Shown here: piece by piece, positions 44,263 to 53,856 of the stretch
Numbering within the stretch: the stretch's first letter is position 1
Layout of the letters: each line of letters starts with the position of its first letter
Source: Flavobacterium crassostreae
GTDB taxonomy: Bacteria; Bacteroidota; Bacteroidia; Flavobacteriales; Flavobacteriaceae
Assembly (NCBI RefSeq): GCF_001831475.1
Contig: NZ_CP017688.1
Span: forward strand, 558,001-622,000
Reading direction: 5' to 3'
Length of the DNA: 64,000 bases
The notes under the pieces: model-generated
The model's input: only the letters and a program-made list of their open reading frames with translations
What the model was told of the DNA's origin: nothing
The model's database searches: none
Made by a program: the position numbers and the translations under genes

Positions 44263-45348
44263 ATGAGCATTACAAAACACAATTGGACACAAGAAGAGAT
44301 TATTGCAATATATAACAAACCAATGATGGATTTGCTTTTTGAAGCAGCATCAATCCACAGAGAACACCACGATCCAAATGTGGTGCAGGTATCCACCTTG
44401 TTATCCATAAAAACAGGAGGATGCCCAGAAGACTGTGGCTATTGTCCGCAAGCGGCAAGATACCATACCTCTGTAGAAGGAAATGATTTAATGACCGTAA
44501 GCCAAGTAAAAGCACAGGCCTTGAGAGCAAAATCTGGAGGATCCTCTAGAGTATGTATGGGTGCTGCGTGGAGAAACGTAAAAGATGGCCCTGAGTTTGA
44601 CCAAGTCTTAGAGATGGTTCGTACCATTAACAAGCTAGACATGGAAGTTTGTTGTACCCTAGGTATGATTACCGAAAACCAAGCACAACGACTTGCCGAG
44701 GCGGGTTTATATGCCTACAATCATAATTTAGACACCTCTGAGGAGTATTACAAAGAAGTTATTTCTACTCGCGGTTATGAAGATCGTTTGCAAACCATTG
44801 CCAATGTTCGTAAAACAAATGTAACGGTTTGTAGCGGCGGTATTATAGGCATGGGAGAAAGCATTGAAGACAGAGCAGGAATGCTTGTAGCACTTTCTAC
44901 CTTAAATCCACAACCAGAATCGGTGCCAATAAACGCATTAGTTGCTGTAGAAGGCACTCCAATGGAAGAAGAAAAGCCTGTGGAAATATGGGAAATGATC
45001 CGTATGGTAGCAACGACCCGTATTGTTATGCCTGAAACACAAGTCCGCTTATCTGCGGGAAGAATGAACATGACCAGAGAAGGACAAGCTATGTGCTTTT
45101 TTGCTGGTGCAAATTCTATTTTTGCTGGTGACAAATTGCTTACCACTCCCAATCCAGATGTTAACGAAGACATGAAAATGTTTGAAATGCTAGGATTAAA
45201 CCCTCAAAAACCATTTACCAAAGTTTCGCAGCCCGCTACCGTAGAGGCGCAAGACTCTCAATTTAGTACTCTCGGCGAAAAACCTAAGTGGACCAGACCT
45301 GCCCATACTATTGAGCGCAATCTAGAAGCTTCTGCCAAAGGAAAATAA
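44263..45348 (+). CDS. bioB: Biotin synthase
   Basis: 361 residues. Radical SAM enzyme that inserts sulfur into dethiobiotin. The cluster motif is Cys54-x3-Cys58-x2-Cys61 in GGCPEDCGYCPQ; further marks are SSRVCMGAAWRNVKDGP, the [2Fe-2S] region CCTLGMITENQAQRL and HNLDTSEEYY, and VRLSAGRMNM. Single gene with its own promoter and a perfect terminator, unlinked from the bioFDA operon 9 kb away. Confidence 0.97.
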   Translation: MSITKHNWTQEEIIAIYNKPMMDLLFEAASIHREHHDPNVVQVSTLLSIKTGGCPEDCGYCPQAARYHTSVEGNDLMTVSQVKAQALRAKSGGSSRVCMGAAWRNVKDGPEFDQVLEMVRTINKLDMEVCCTLGMITENQAQRLAEAGLYAYNHNLDTSEEYYKEVISTRGYEDRLQTIANVRKTNVTVCSGGIIGMGESIEDRAGMLVALSTLNPQPESVPINALVAVEGTPMEEEKPVEIWEMIRMVATTRIVMPETQVRLSAGRMNMTREGQAMCFFAGANSIFAGDKLLTTPNPDVNEDMKMFEMLGLNPQKPFTKVSQPATVEAQDSQFSTLGEKPKWTRPAHTIERNLEASAKGK

Positions 45349-45365
45349 TCTATTTTTTTAGAGAT

Positions 45366-45410
45366 AAAAGCAATGCCTTGTTTTGAAAATCAAAACAAGG
45401 CATTGCTTTT
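45366..45410. terminator. 21-bp perfect hairpin terminator after bioB
   Basis: The arms 45366-45386 and 45390-45410 are perfectly complementary (core AAGCAATGCCTTGTTTTGA), with a 3-base loop and T run. It lies between convergent genes and can act in both directions. Confidence 0.92.
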
Positions 45411-45433
45411 TTTAGTATAGTAGTTTTCCTGTT

Positions 45434-48400
45434 TTAAAACAGAACCTTTTTGGTTACTATTTTATGGTTTTCTAAAATTATTTTTAATACAAATACATTA
45501 GTAGTGTTCGAGAAATCTTCTATTACAAAACTAGGTGCATAAATTGCTGTATTGGCATACACTTCTTTGCCCAAAATATCGTATATTTTGATGGCTTCTA
45601 TACCTTCTTTACTACTTATTTGCAATTGTTTATCTACTACACAAACTGTCGTCTCTAAATTGGATCCCACAACAAAATCAGACGTATTTAGAGTTTCTTT
45701 GTCAAAAGCAATCATAAAACGGTCCTCAAAGGTTCCTGCTTCTGTTTCAAAGCTATAATCTCCTTTTTTTAGATCGTGGGTTGTACTAGTGAGTTTGTCT
45801 ATCAAATACACTTCTTGAGTAACAAACAAACCATCCCTAGTATCTGCTGCAATACTATAAGTGCCCTTTGTTTTAGCATTGTACCCCAATCCTATAGAAT
45901 CGGATGCTTCAAAAGGCACTCCTTTTGCCTGAATGGTTAGCTTTTTGTCCTGACAGAGACTATAAAAATCTATATTTTCATTACTTTTAAAACTTTCACC
46001 ATCTAGTGCAGCATCATAGGTATCCGTGGCTCCATCCATATATCCCAATAGCAGTTGCTTAAATACGCCTTGCTCATTGTACATATTTAACCAAATTCGG
46101 TGTTTTTCGGCAGTAATTGCTTGGGCTTTGTTTTGCAAAATAGTTGTTCTAAAAAAATGGGTGTTAGCTCCTACAATTCGCATAGAATTATCGAAGTTTA
46201 CTACTCCTTGGTCGGTAATTGAAGTTACAAAAAAAGATTGCCCTGAAGCAATTTTACCATTTGGCTTGACTGTACTTGCTGTGACACTCTTGGGCGCTGT
46301 AGTACCCACGCCACCAAACAAATTGTAAACGGCATAATCATCCGTCAAGTATTTATTATGACCAATAGGTGAGGTATTATGAGACCATAAATAAATGGTT
46401 CCGTTGATGGCATTGCTATTTTTTTCTAAAAAAACATCCGCATCTATTGCTGATGGATAGGGATTCCCTACCAAATTATGGCTTGAGGTAGCGCCGAGGG
46501 CAACTGTTTTTTGTCCATTATGTGGTATTCCAATAAAATTAGCTTGGTGGATTGCTTTGGCCGTTTGCGAAAAGCTTTGCGGTCCTCTTATGATATATCC
46601 TTTTCCTGGTTCCATAGCCAATGCAGGATCGGCAACGGACCAAGAGTTGGTCTCTGGCAAAAAGGAAAAAAAGGTATCCCATGGTGTTTCCGGAGAAGTA
46701 GCTAACAATATATGATTTTGGACCGGCGAGGACCAATAGGTGTAATCTAATTGGGCAATGGGTGTTGTTTTGCGTTCTATTCTTGCTGTTGCTGTATTGA
46801 CAACTGCATCCTCATCTTGGTATAAAGAGGCATTATTTTTTATTATTAAAGTACCCAAACCAGAATAATTAAATGCTAAAGAAAGTGTTGCATTGCCGTT
46901 GACGGTCACTTTCTTATCTAAAGCAATACTGCATGAACAGGCGGCAACCGAGGCAGTAAACGTATAATCTTTTTCAAAAAAGGCGTTTTTGCTAATTGTA
47001 GGCAATCCATTAGTCCAACTCGCACCATCCCAAATAGTGGTGTCTGTACACAAACGGATCCGGGCCACTCTATGGTTTGCTACTCCGGTAACAGAATTGA
47101 AATTACCCGCAATAATCAGTTTTCCATCCACGGTCAAGCTTGTTGCATAAAGGGTACTGTTTAAATCTACATAAAACGAGCTATCATAGGTTCCGTCTGC
47201 TAGCAAACGAGCCAATCTTTTGACAGGATTACCGTTGTATTTTCCGGAGAATGTTCCTCCTATCAAAATCCGTCCATCAGGCTGCACCAGTAACGAGCGT
47301 ACGGTACCGTTACTCAATCCGGTACCAGATTGGAACGAAGTATCTAAACTTCCATCGGCGTTCAAACGCAATAGTCTCTTAAATGGAATACCATTATATG
47401 TTTGAAATATTCCTCCCACGACAATTTTGCCATCCAATTGTAAGGCTAGAGTATAAATGTTTTTATCAAATCCAGTGCCAATAGCAAAAGTATTGTCTAT
47501 ACTCCCATCTGGATGTAACCGGACCATTCTGGTGTAATTTTCGCCATTAAAACTTAAAAAATGCCCTGCCAGGACTATTTTTCCATCGGGTTGTAAAACT
47601 ATAGAATCTATGGTTCCGTCTGCACCCAAGCCTACGTCAAAGCTAGCATCCACAGAACCATCTGGCAACACCCTACTAATCTTATTGGCAATTTGACCAT
47701 TATACTTTGTAAAACTTCCAGCAATAACAATTTTTCCGTCTGGTTGAAGTTGCATAGCATAAATTGGGTTGTTTATAGATCCTGCGTTTACAAATGTGGG
47801 GTCTATAGATCCATCTACCAAAATCCGTACAATTTTACTTACCGTAGCCCCATTGTAATTAGTAAATCCACCTGCTATAATTAGTTTGCCATCGGGTTGT
47901 AAAATGGCTGTTCTTATGGTGTTATTAGCTCCAAGATTAGCCGTATTAAATTCTGGATCCAGACTTCCATCTTCGTTTAAACGAGCTACTTTAGAAACCG
48001 CTATACCGTTAAAGCTATTAAAATCTCCAAAAATCATGGTTTTTTTATTTGCCAAAGAAATTGTTTTATATACGCTGCTATCAAAGCCAATCTCTGCACT
48101 TAAAAAATGGGGATCCAACGCCCCTTTGGAATCCAACTTAGCTAACCTACCCCTATTTTTAGAATCAAAAACAGAAAACGAGCCTCCTACAAACCAAGAT
48201 CCGTCTGGAGCATTAACAAAATCATAAACTGTAGCTGTAGCTGGCCCGGAGCCAATATCAAAAATAGGGTTAATAGTACCATCGGAATTCAGCAATACCA
48301 TTTTGCGGACCTCGGTACCATTATAGTCATTGGTAAACCCACCTCCTATCATTATATTTTGGTTCTCAAGTACTTTTATAACCGAAACACTACTGTTGCT

Positions 48401-49348
48401 AAAACCAGTTCCAGACATAAAGGTATTATCTATGGATCCGTTGGAGTGCAAACGAACAATTCGGTTAACTGTTTTGGCATTATATGTTGTAAAACTGCCG
48501 CCTACCAAAATTTTACCATCTGCCTGCAGGTCTAAAGCAGCAACATTGGCATCAAATCCGGAACCAACATTAAAGGTGGCATCTACACTTCCATCTGGAT
48601 TTAATCGGACCATTTTATTAGAAGAAATTCCATTAAAAGTATCAAAAGATCCTGCTATTAGGATTTTACCATCCGCTTGCACACAGACTTTTCTTACCAA
48701 ACCACTTGCTCCAGTACCCACTACAAACGAGCTATCTAAACTGCCATCTGGATTAATCCGCACAATTCTATTGGTTGATACAGCAGCATATTTAGTAAAA
48801 CTACCTACTAAAATTATTTTCTCGTCTGGTTGTTGGGCTACACCATACACTATATTGTTGCCCACTCCTAGACTAGTATCCAAGCTGGTGTCTAAAGAGC
48901 CGTCTTCATGCAACCTAGCTACTCTTCCAATACTGGATTGGTTGTAGGTTGTAAAAGAGCCCACCACAATACTTTTGCCATCTTTTTGTATAAGGATTTG
49001 CTCTATTTTTTTATTGAAACCTTCATTTAGCTCAAAGCTATCGTCCACCGATCCATCTTCATGCAACCTGCTTAGATAAGGCAAACTGTTGCCGTTAAAA
49101 TTGAGATAATCTCCTGCTACAAGTAACTTTCCGTCTGTCTGCAGCGCAATGCTACGGACTACTTTATCAAAACCATCTCCTTTAAAACCTGTATCAATAG
49201 TATTAAAGGTTTTATCAATCAATCCTTGTTGTGCCGCTAGGTTTCCAATAAAAATAAAAAAGGCTACAATACAAATAACATACGTTTTTTTGTTCAAAAT
49301 AAATAAGTGTTTAATTAATATATCGATGCTAAAAAATATTTTTAGCAT
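45434..49348 (-). CDS. T9SS cargo protein with 14 delta-60 repeats
   Basis: 1304 residues. After a signal segment (YVICIVAFFIFIGNLAAQ) come about 14 tandem repeats of about 50-56 residues with the delta-60 / DUF5122 pattern: LQPDGKI-(L/V)-AGSFT-YNG, then R(I/L)NPDGS-D-SF. They are expected to make one or two beta-propellers. From about 790 there is a module (TTIWDGASWTNG ... YTYWSSPV ... GYIIRGPQSF ... NLVGNPYPSAID) also found in the neighbouring 1166-residue protein, ending in a T9SS sorting-type domain (IKIYDILGKEVY ... IVTKKVLF). Likely surface-exposed or secreted; the substrate is unknown. The ATG at 49348 lies in a perfect palindrome, so the start could be a little downstream. Confidence 0.85.
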   Translation of the reverse strand: MLKIFFSIDILIKHLFILNKKTYVICIVAFFIFIGNLAAQQGLIDKTFNTIDTGFKGDGFDKVVRSIALQTDGKLLVAGDYLNFNGNSLPYLSRLHEDGSVDDSFELNEGFNKKIEQILIQKDGKSIVVGSFTTYNQSSIGRVARLHEDGSLDTSLDTSLGVGNNIVYGVAQQPDEKIILVGSFTKYAAVSTNRIVRINPDGSLDSSFVVGTGASGLVRKVCVQADGKILIAGSFDTFNGISSNKMVRLNPDGSVDATFNVGSGFDANVAALDLQADGKILVGGSFTTYNAKTVNRIVRLHSNGSIDNTFMSGTGFSNSSVSVIKVLENQNIMIGGGFTNDYNGTEVRKMVLLNSDGTINPIFDIGSGPATATVYDFVNAPDGSWFVGGSFSVFDSKNRGRLAKLDSKGALDPHFLSAEIGFDSSVYKTISLANKKTMIFGDFNSFNGIAVSKVARLNEDGSLDPEFNTANLGANNTIRTAILQPDGKLIIAGGFTNYNGATVSKIVRILVDGSIDPTFVNAGSINNPIYAMQLQPDGKIVIAGSFTKYNGQIANKISRVLPDGSVDASFDVGLGADGTIDSIVLQPDGKIVLAGHFLSFNGENYTRMVRLHPDGSIDNTFAIGTGFDKNIYTLALQLDGKIVVGGIFQTYNGIPFKRLLRLNADGSLDTSFQSGTGLSNGTVRSLLVQPDGRILIGGTFSGKYNGNPVKRLARLLADGTYDSSFYVDLNSTLYATSLTVDGKLIIAGNFNSVTGVANHRVARIRLCTDTTIWDGASWTNGLPTISKNAFFEKDYTFTASVAACSCSIALDKKVTVNGNATLSLAFNYSGLGTLIIKNNASLYQDEDAVVNTATARIERKTTPIAQLDYTYWSSPVQNHILLATSPETPWDTFFSFLPETNSWSVADPALAMEPGKGYIIRGPQSFSQTAKAIHQANFIGIPHNGQKTVALGATSSHNLVGNPYPSAIDADVFLEKNSNAINGTIYLWSHNTSPIGHNKYLTDDYAVYNLFGGVGTTAPKSVTASTVKPNGKIASGQSFFVTSITDQGVVNFDNSMRIVGANTHFFRTTILQNKAQAITAEKHRIWLNMYNEQGVFKQLLLGYMDGATDTYDAALDGESFKSNENIDFYSLCQDKKLTIQAKGVPFEASDSIGLGYNAKTKGTYSIAADTRDGLFVTQEVYLIDKLTSTTHDLKKGDYSFETEAGTFEDRFMIAFDKETLNTSDFVVGSNLETTVCVVDKQLQISSKEGIEAIKIYDILGKEVYANTAIYAPSFVIEDFSNTTNVFVLKIILENHKIVTKKVLF
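49326..49348. repeat. Palindrome at the presumed start of the delta-60 gene
   Basis: ATGCTAAAAA and TTTTTAGCAT, 10-bp arms around three bases, cover the first codons of the gene as called. Confidence 0.6.
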
Positions 49349-49518
49349 TATCTAAATTATTTTAAACCTCATTTGGGGGAAAGGTTAAAGTCCAGACTAA
49401 TTTTAAAAAAGCCTTAACAGACAACTAGTTACAAAAATATAATTGTTTATCTAATCTTACAATACCTGTTTTTAGTGATATTTATAAAAAAAACTACCCA
49501 TCCATTTTTTAAACAAAA

Positions 49519-49546
49519 AAAGTCCGTTAGAAGTATAACGGACTTT
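49519..49546 (-). terminator. Terminator of the 1166-residue T9SS gene
   Basis: AAAGTCCGTTA (49519-49529) pairs with TAACGGACTTT (49536-49546), followed on the minus strand by T-rich sequence. Confidence 0.8.
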
Positions 49547-49569
49547 GAAATAATTATATTAAAGAGAGC

Positions 49570-52500
49570 CTAATAGCGTATCTTTTGAGTGATGGTTTGC
49601 CCGTTTTGAAGCAAGACTTTTACAATTAGAACCGTATCTATAGCTGTTAAATTCAAAAGTTGTACTCGAGAGGCATCCACTTTAGTTTTGGAGTAAAGCT
49701 GTTTTCCCGAAAAATCATAGACCAACACCTTATCTATTAGCTTACCGTCTAAAGACTCAATACTAATTTCTTTGTTTTTAGAAACAATAACAACCCCAGT
49801 ATTTGGCAACTCAAAAGCATCCGTTTGTAAGGTTTTGTTGGTATATCGTAAAACAAAACGCTCTTTAAAGACGCCTGCTTCGGTGGCAAAGTGATAGGGA
49901 TCCTGGGTTAAATTATGGATGCTATTTAAAACTCTATCTTCCAAAAACACGGATTTGTTATCAAAAATACCATCCTTTTGATCCAAAGCAATCTGAAAAT
50001 CTCCTGCAATGTTACTTTCGTAGCCAAGGCTTACTGTGTCCTTTTCGTCAAATGGCAATGCTCTACCTTGTATAGATAAGTCCAAATCGTCTTGCAAACT
50101 ATAAAAATTAATAAATGCATTAGCATTAAAATTGGCTCCGTCATAAGCATTATCGTAATTGTTTGTTGCTCCAGATACATACCCCACTAAAATTTGCTTG
50201 AATGCACCTTGAGCATTAGTCAAGTTCAACCAGATTCTGTTTTTTTCTAAAGAAACTACTTTTTGAGAATTTAAAGAAGGTCTAAAAAACTGTGAATTAC
50301 TTAATACAACCCCTGATTTGGTACGCATAGCATTATTAAAAATTGCATTTCCTGGCGCCGTGCTTACCGCAAAAAAAGATTGTCCTGCAGCAATTTCGCC
50401 AGTTGGTGCAGCAGTATTAATAGCGCCTGGATTTGTAGCACTAGGAGCTGCTGCTCTTGTAGCAGTACCTCCGGTCAAATTGTACGTTGCATAATCATCC
50501 GAAGAATACGCATAGGTACCCGTTCCGGGATTAGAAACTCCAATACCTATATCCGTATTGTGCGTCCAAAAGTAAATAGTCCCTTGCAAAACGGTACTAT
50601 TGGCACTCAAAAATGCATTAGCATCTAGGGCAGATGGATACGGGTTTCCAATAAGGTTGTAAACAGCAGTCCCTTCAATTGCAATAGTAACGGGTCCGTT
50701 TATTGGTTCGCCTATAAACGAAGCTTCGTGTATTCCGGTTGGCGGATTCGGTGCATAGAACTCTTGTGGACCTCTTATAATGTATCCTTTAGCAGGAATC
50801 ATATTGGTATTGTATGAATCTTCGTATTTCCAATTGTTTGCAGCTGCGTCAAAAGATAAAAATTTATCTCCAAGAGTCGTTGGCGAAACCGCTATTAATT
50901 TTTGATTTTTAACTGGTGAAGACCAATAGGTATAATCAAATTTGTCTATAAGATTTGTTCTGCGCTTGTAGGTTATTATTCCAGAATTAGGAGTAGACAG
51001 AAGGTCTTGTACTTGTATTAAACTAGCTTTATCCTCAAAAGTAAGCGTTCCAGTACCCAGCACTACCACTTCGTTTTGAACTCGCATATAACGCCCTCCT
51101 TTAATAGTCACAGCAACGCCGTTTGCTACCTCACAAGAGCATCCTTCAAGGTCTGTATTGATTGTATTGGGATAATTCCCAGCAAATACCATTTTTTTAC
51201 TGGCTGTTGGCGTTCCATTGGACCAAGCACTCCCATTCCAGGTTGTTGCAGCAGCAGAAACCGTAAAAGTAGTTGCTGTTGGACAACCCACCCCAGCAAG
51301 ACTTACTGTGAGGGTATAACTGCCAGTTGTTAAACCACTAATGTTTTTGGTAGTGCGCACAAATGCTGCATCTCCGGTTTTAGCCCACGAATAGGTGCAA
51401 GGATCTTTCCAAACAGGAGTATTTACTAAAGTAGCATTGGTTCCTGCGGGAACACTTGCTAAGGTTGTTCCAGCACCTTCATAAAGATTGTATCCAGCTA
51501 TCAATCCGCTGGTTGCAGCGGTATAATTGGTAGGACTGCTTGCTAGATTTATTATTTCAGCTGGCAATAAGGCCCTATTGTATATCCCAACTTTCATGAT
51601 TTGACCCGTAAAAGTATTTCCGGTAGCATTAAAAACCCCACTACCCACTTTGGTAGAAAAAGTAGAACTACCGTAATCGCTAGTGCCAACTCCCGCAGCT
51701 TGTGTTACAAGCAGTACGCCATCTGCATAAATTTTTATATTAGTACCGTCTCCCATGGCAACAATATGATGCCAATTATCGTCTCCTAATCCTGCTGGAA
51801 TATTCACATAAGTATTTCCACGAGGAGTCCATAGATGAAATCTTGTACCACTAAACCCAAATTCTATGGCATCGTTTTGTCCAAACAAACTAGTTAAACC
51901 GCCTGGTATGTCACTCGATTTGTATTTTATCCAACCCTCCATGGCAAAAGCTTTTCTGCCTGAGAGAATCGGAGCATTTAAATCCACATAATCATTATCT
52001 GCTTGTAAAAACTCCAAGGCACTATTGCCATTTGTGATGCTAATAGCACCATCATTGCTAGAACAACCAGCGCCCGTTATTGCAGCAGTTAGCGCTGGCA
52101 ATGGCGGTCTAACATCCATAGTAACAGCATTAGAGGTAGCCGGACTACCCGTAAGGCAAGGGCTAGCATTGGAAGTCATAACACAACTAACCACGTCTCC
52201 TTTGACCAAAGTAGCACTAGAGAAAACCGAACCTCCGCTACCAACATTGGTTGTACCTACCTTCCATTGGTAGGTTGGCGCAGTACCTCCGTTTGTAGGG
52301 GTAGCAGTAAAAGTAACCAAACCTCCTGTACAAATTGTCCCAGAAGGACTCGCGGCAATGGTTACACTCGCTGGCTTTGAAGGCGTAAACCGATATAGCT
52401 GATCGCTTGCTGGTTTTGCACCAATGGAAGTTATAAATGTACTAGAACTGGCTGCAGGAGCCACTCCAGAATTATCGAGAGTCAGATACGTATCTGCGAC

Positions 52501-53070
52501 ATCATAAATACCAATAGTTGCAGTCGCAGTACCTGAAATGGCAGATGCTCCTTGTTTGTAATTATATTCAATTACATTAGTAGTTTCGTACAACCATACC
52601 TGAAATGAAATGACATCATTATTACTTAGATAATTCCATCGCTGCTGAGACCATTCTATTTTAAATATTCTATTTGGCGCAGTGCCCGAAACCGCATACC
52701 TAGGAATTGTTCCATTTTTAAGATCATCCCATAAAGGCAATAATGCTGGCTTAATTGAAGATGCATTACCAATACTATTTGCATAATTTTGTAGATTGGT
52801 TATAGCTGGATTCACAAAGCTTAACCAACCATTACTAGATACCGCAAACTGAAAATACGTTTGTCCTGCAAAAACAAAACCAAAAGGCAGCGGGGTTAAA
52901 TCCGACACTTTATCATCATCTGTAGCGCTCATACCCAGAACATTGGTTGCCGAAGTTAAAGGCACATAGGTACTAGAAGCCGCTGTAAAACAATAACTAC
53001 TCGCATTTTGACCAATACTAAAAATTGGCAACAATAAAAACACAAGTAATAGGAGGATAATTCTTTTCAT
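49570..53070 (-). CDS. T9SS cargo protein with LamG-like and Ig-like domains
   Basis: 1166 residues. Signal peptide MKRIILLLLVFLLLPIFSIGQ. Residues 20-230 are a strand-rich domain with PFGFVFAGQTYFQFAVSSNGWLSF. A PKD/Ig-like part follows (about 235-330), then a LamG/concanavalin-like lectin domain (about 350-520) with GFSGTRFHLWTPRGNTYV and DDNWHHIVAMGDGTNIKIYADGVLL. The last 530 residues (WNGSAWSNGTPTASKKMVF ... FDYTYWSSPVKNQ ... GYIIRGPQEF ... NLIGNPYPSALDA ... VLVYDFSGKQLY) are homologous to the C-terminal module of the delta-60 protein and end in a sorting domain. Probably a carbohydrate-binding adhesin or surface protein (inference). Confidence 0.85.
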   Translation of the reverse strand: MKRIILLLLVFLLLPIFSIGQNASSYCFTAASSTYVPLTSATNVLGMSATDDDKVSDLTPLPFGFVFAGQTYFQFAVSSNGWLSFVNPAITNLQNYANSIGNASSIKPALLPLWDDLKNGTIPRYAVSGTAPNRIFKIEWSQQRWNYLSNNDVISFQVWLYETTNVIEYNYKQGASAISGTATATIGIYDVADTYLTLDNSGVAPAASSSTFITSIGAKPASDQLYRFTPSKPASVTIAASPSGTICTGGLVTFTATPTNGGTAPTYQWKVGTTNVGSGGSVFSSATLVKGDVVSCVMTSNASPCLTGSPATSNAVTMDVRPPLPALTAAITGAGCSSNDGAISITNGNSALEFLQADNDYVDLNAPILSGRKAFAMEGWIKYKSSDIPGGLTSLFGQNDAIEFGFSGTRFHLWTPRGNTYVNIPAGLGDDNWHHIVAMGDGTNIKIYADGVLLVTQAAGVGTSDYGSSTFSTKVGSGVFNATGNTFTGQIMKVGIYNRALLPAEIINLASSPTNYTAATSGLIAGYNLYEGAGTTLASVPAGTNATLVNTPVWKDPCTYSWAKTGDAAFVRTTKNISGLTTGSYTLTVSLAGVGCPTATTFTVSAAATTWNGSAWSNGTPTASKKMVFAGNYPNTINTDLEGCSCEVANGVAVTIKGGRYMRVQNEVVVLGTGTLTFEDKASLIQVQDLLSTPNSGIITYKRRTNLIDKFDYTYWSSPVKNQKLIAVSPTTLGDKFLSFDAAANNWKYEDSYNTNMIPAKGYIIRGPQEFYAPNPPTGIHEASFIGEPINGPVTIAIEGTAVYNLIGNPYPSALDANAFLSANSTVLQGTIYFWTHNTDIGIGVSNPGTGTYAYSSDDYATYNLTGGTATRAAAPSATNPGAINTAAPTGEIAAGQSFFAVSTAPGNAIFNNAMRTKSGVVLSNSQFFRPSLNSQKVVSLEKNRIWLNLTNAQGAFKQILVGYVSGATNNYDNAYDGANFNANAFINFYSLQDDLDLSIQGRALPFDEKDTVSLGYESNIAGDFQIALDQKDGIFDNKSVFLEDRVLNSIHNLTQDPYHFATEAGVFKERFVLRYTNKTLQTDAFELPNTGVVIVSKNKEISIESLDGKLIDKVLVYDFSGKQLYSKTKVDASRVQLLNLTAIDTVLIVKVLLQNGQTITQKIRY

Positions 53071-53364
53071 TATATAGGGTAATTTTTTAAAATCTCATTT
53101 ATAAAAACGGCATCGTAGGTAGGTACTATTTACAAATCAGTACAATATCGCCTTTTATAGGTCTTGTATTAAAATTTATTCGATTAAAAGCGGTAAACCA
53201 TCGATTAAACGTGTGTTTTTAGCCTGCTACAAACAAACCAAAACCCTTAATAACCACTATTTTAGCCTCTACTGCATGTTCTGAAAAATAGCCTTTAGAA
53301 ATAAAACAACTTTATTTTTGCAAAACCTGTGCAAAAATACTAAATTTCGAGCTAAAATTAAATA
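53071..53364. other. Divergent region between the T9SS gene and recX
   Basis: No gene is seen. A -7 box TATTTTTG at 53313-53320 precedes recX by 45 bp. The leftward gene has no exact -7 match. Confidence 0.5.
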
Positions 53365-53838
53365 ATGAATTTCTTTATCTCCCTAAAAGATGCCACCAAA
53401 AAAATAGAACACTATTGCGCCTACCAAGAGCGATGCCACGAAGAAGTAATAACAAAGCTACGGAGCATGAAAATGGATGCAGACGAAATAGATCGCATTA
53501 TGGCGCAGCTGATTCAGGATAATTTTTTGAACGAGGAGCGTTTTGCACGCAGTTTTGCAAGAGGAAAGCACCGCATCAAACATTGGGGAACCATTAGAAT
53601 TACTAACGAATTAAAATTCAGACAAATAAACCAACGTTTAATTGCCACTGCACTAAAAGAAATCACGCCCCAAGAATATGCAGAAACCCTAGACCTATTG
53701 GCCGAAAGGACCTGGCAAAATATATCTGAAAGCAACGCTCTAAAAAAACGCAAAAAATTTTGCGACAGCTTGTTACGAAAAGGGTTTGAGAGCAATTTGG
53801 TTTACCAAAAGGCCAAAGAATTAGAAGCCTTATCCTAA
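53365..53838 (+). CDS. recX: RecX family regulator of RecA
   Basis: 157 residues, three tandem three-helix units as in RecX: CAYQERCHEEVITKLRSM, ADEIDRIMAQLIQDNFLNEERFARSFARGKHRIKHWGTIRI, and LRKGFESNLVYQKAKELE. RecX inhibits or modulates RecA filaments. It has its own promoter and is convergent with the biotin operon, 18 bp from the end of the ketoacyl synthase gene. Confidence 0.92.
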   Translation: MNFFISLKDATKKIEHYCAYQERCHEEVITKLRSMKMDADEIDRIMAQLIQDNFLNEERFARSFARGKHRIKHWGTIRITNELKFRQINQRLIATALKEITPQEYAETLDLLAERTWQNISESNALKKRKKFCDSLLRKGFESNLVYQKAKELEALS

Positions 53839-53856
53839 AACCTTTCTAAAACACAC

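Noticed and set aside
45434..53070. Two T9SS genes as a polysaccharide utilisation locus
   Set aside because: No susC/susD pair or glycoside hydrolase is next to them; the LamG domain alone does not support it.
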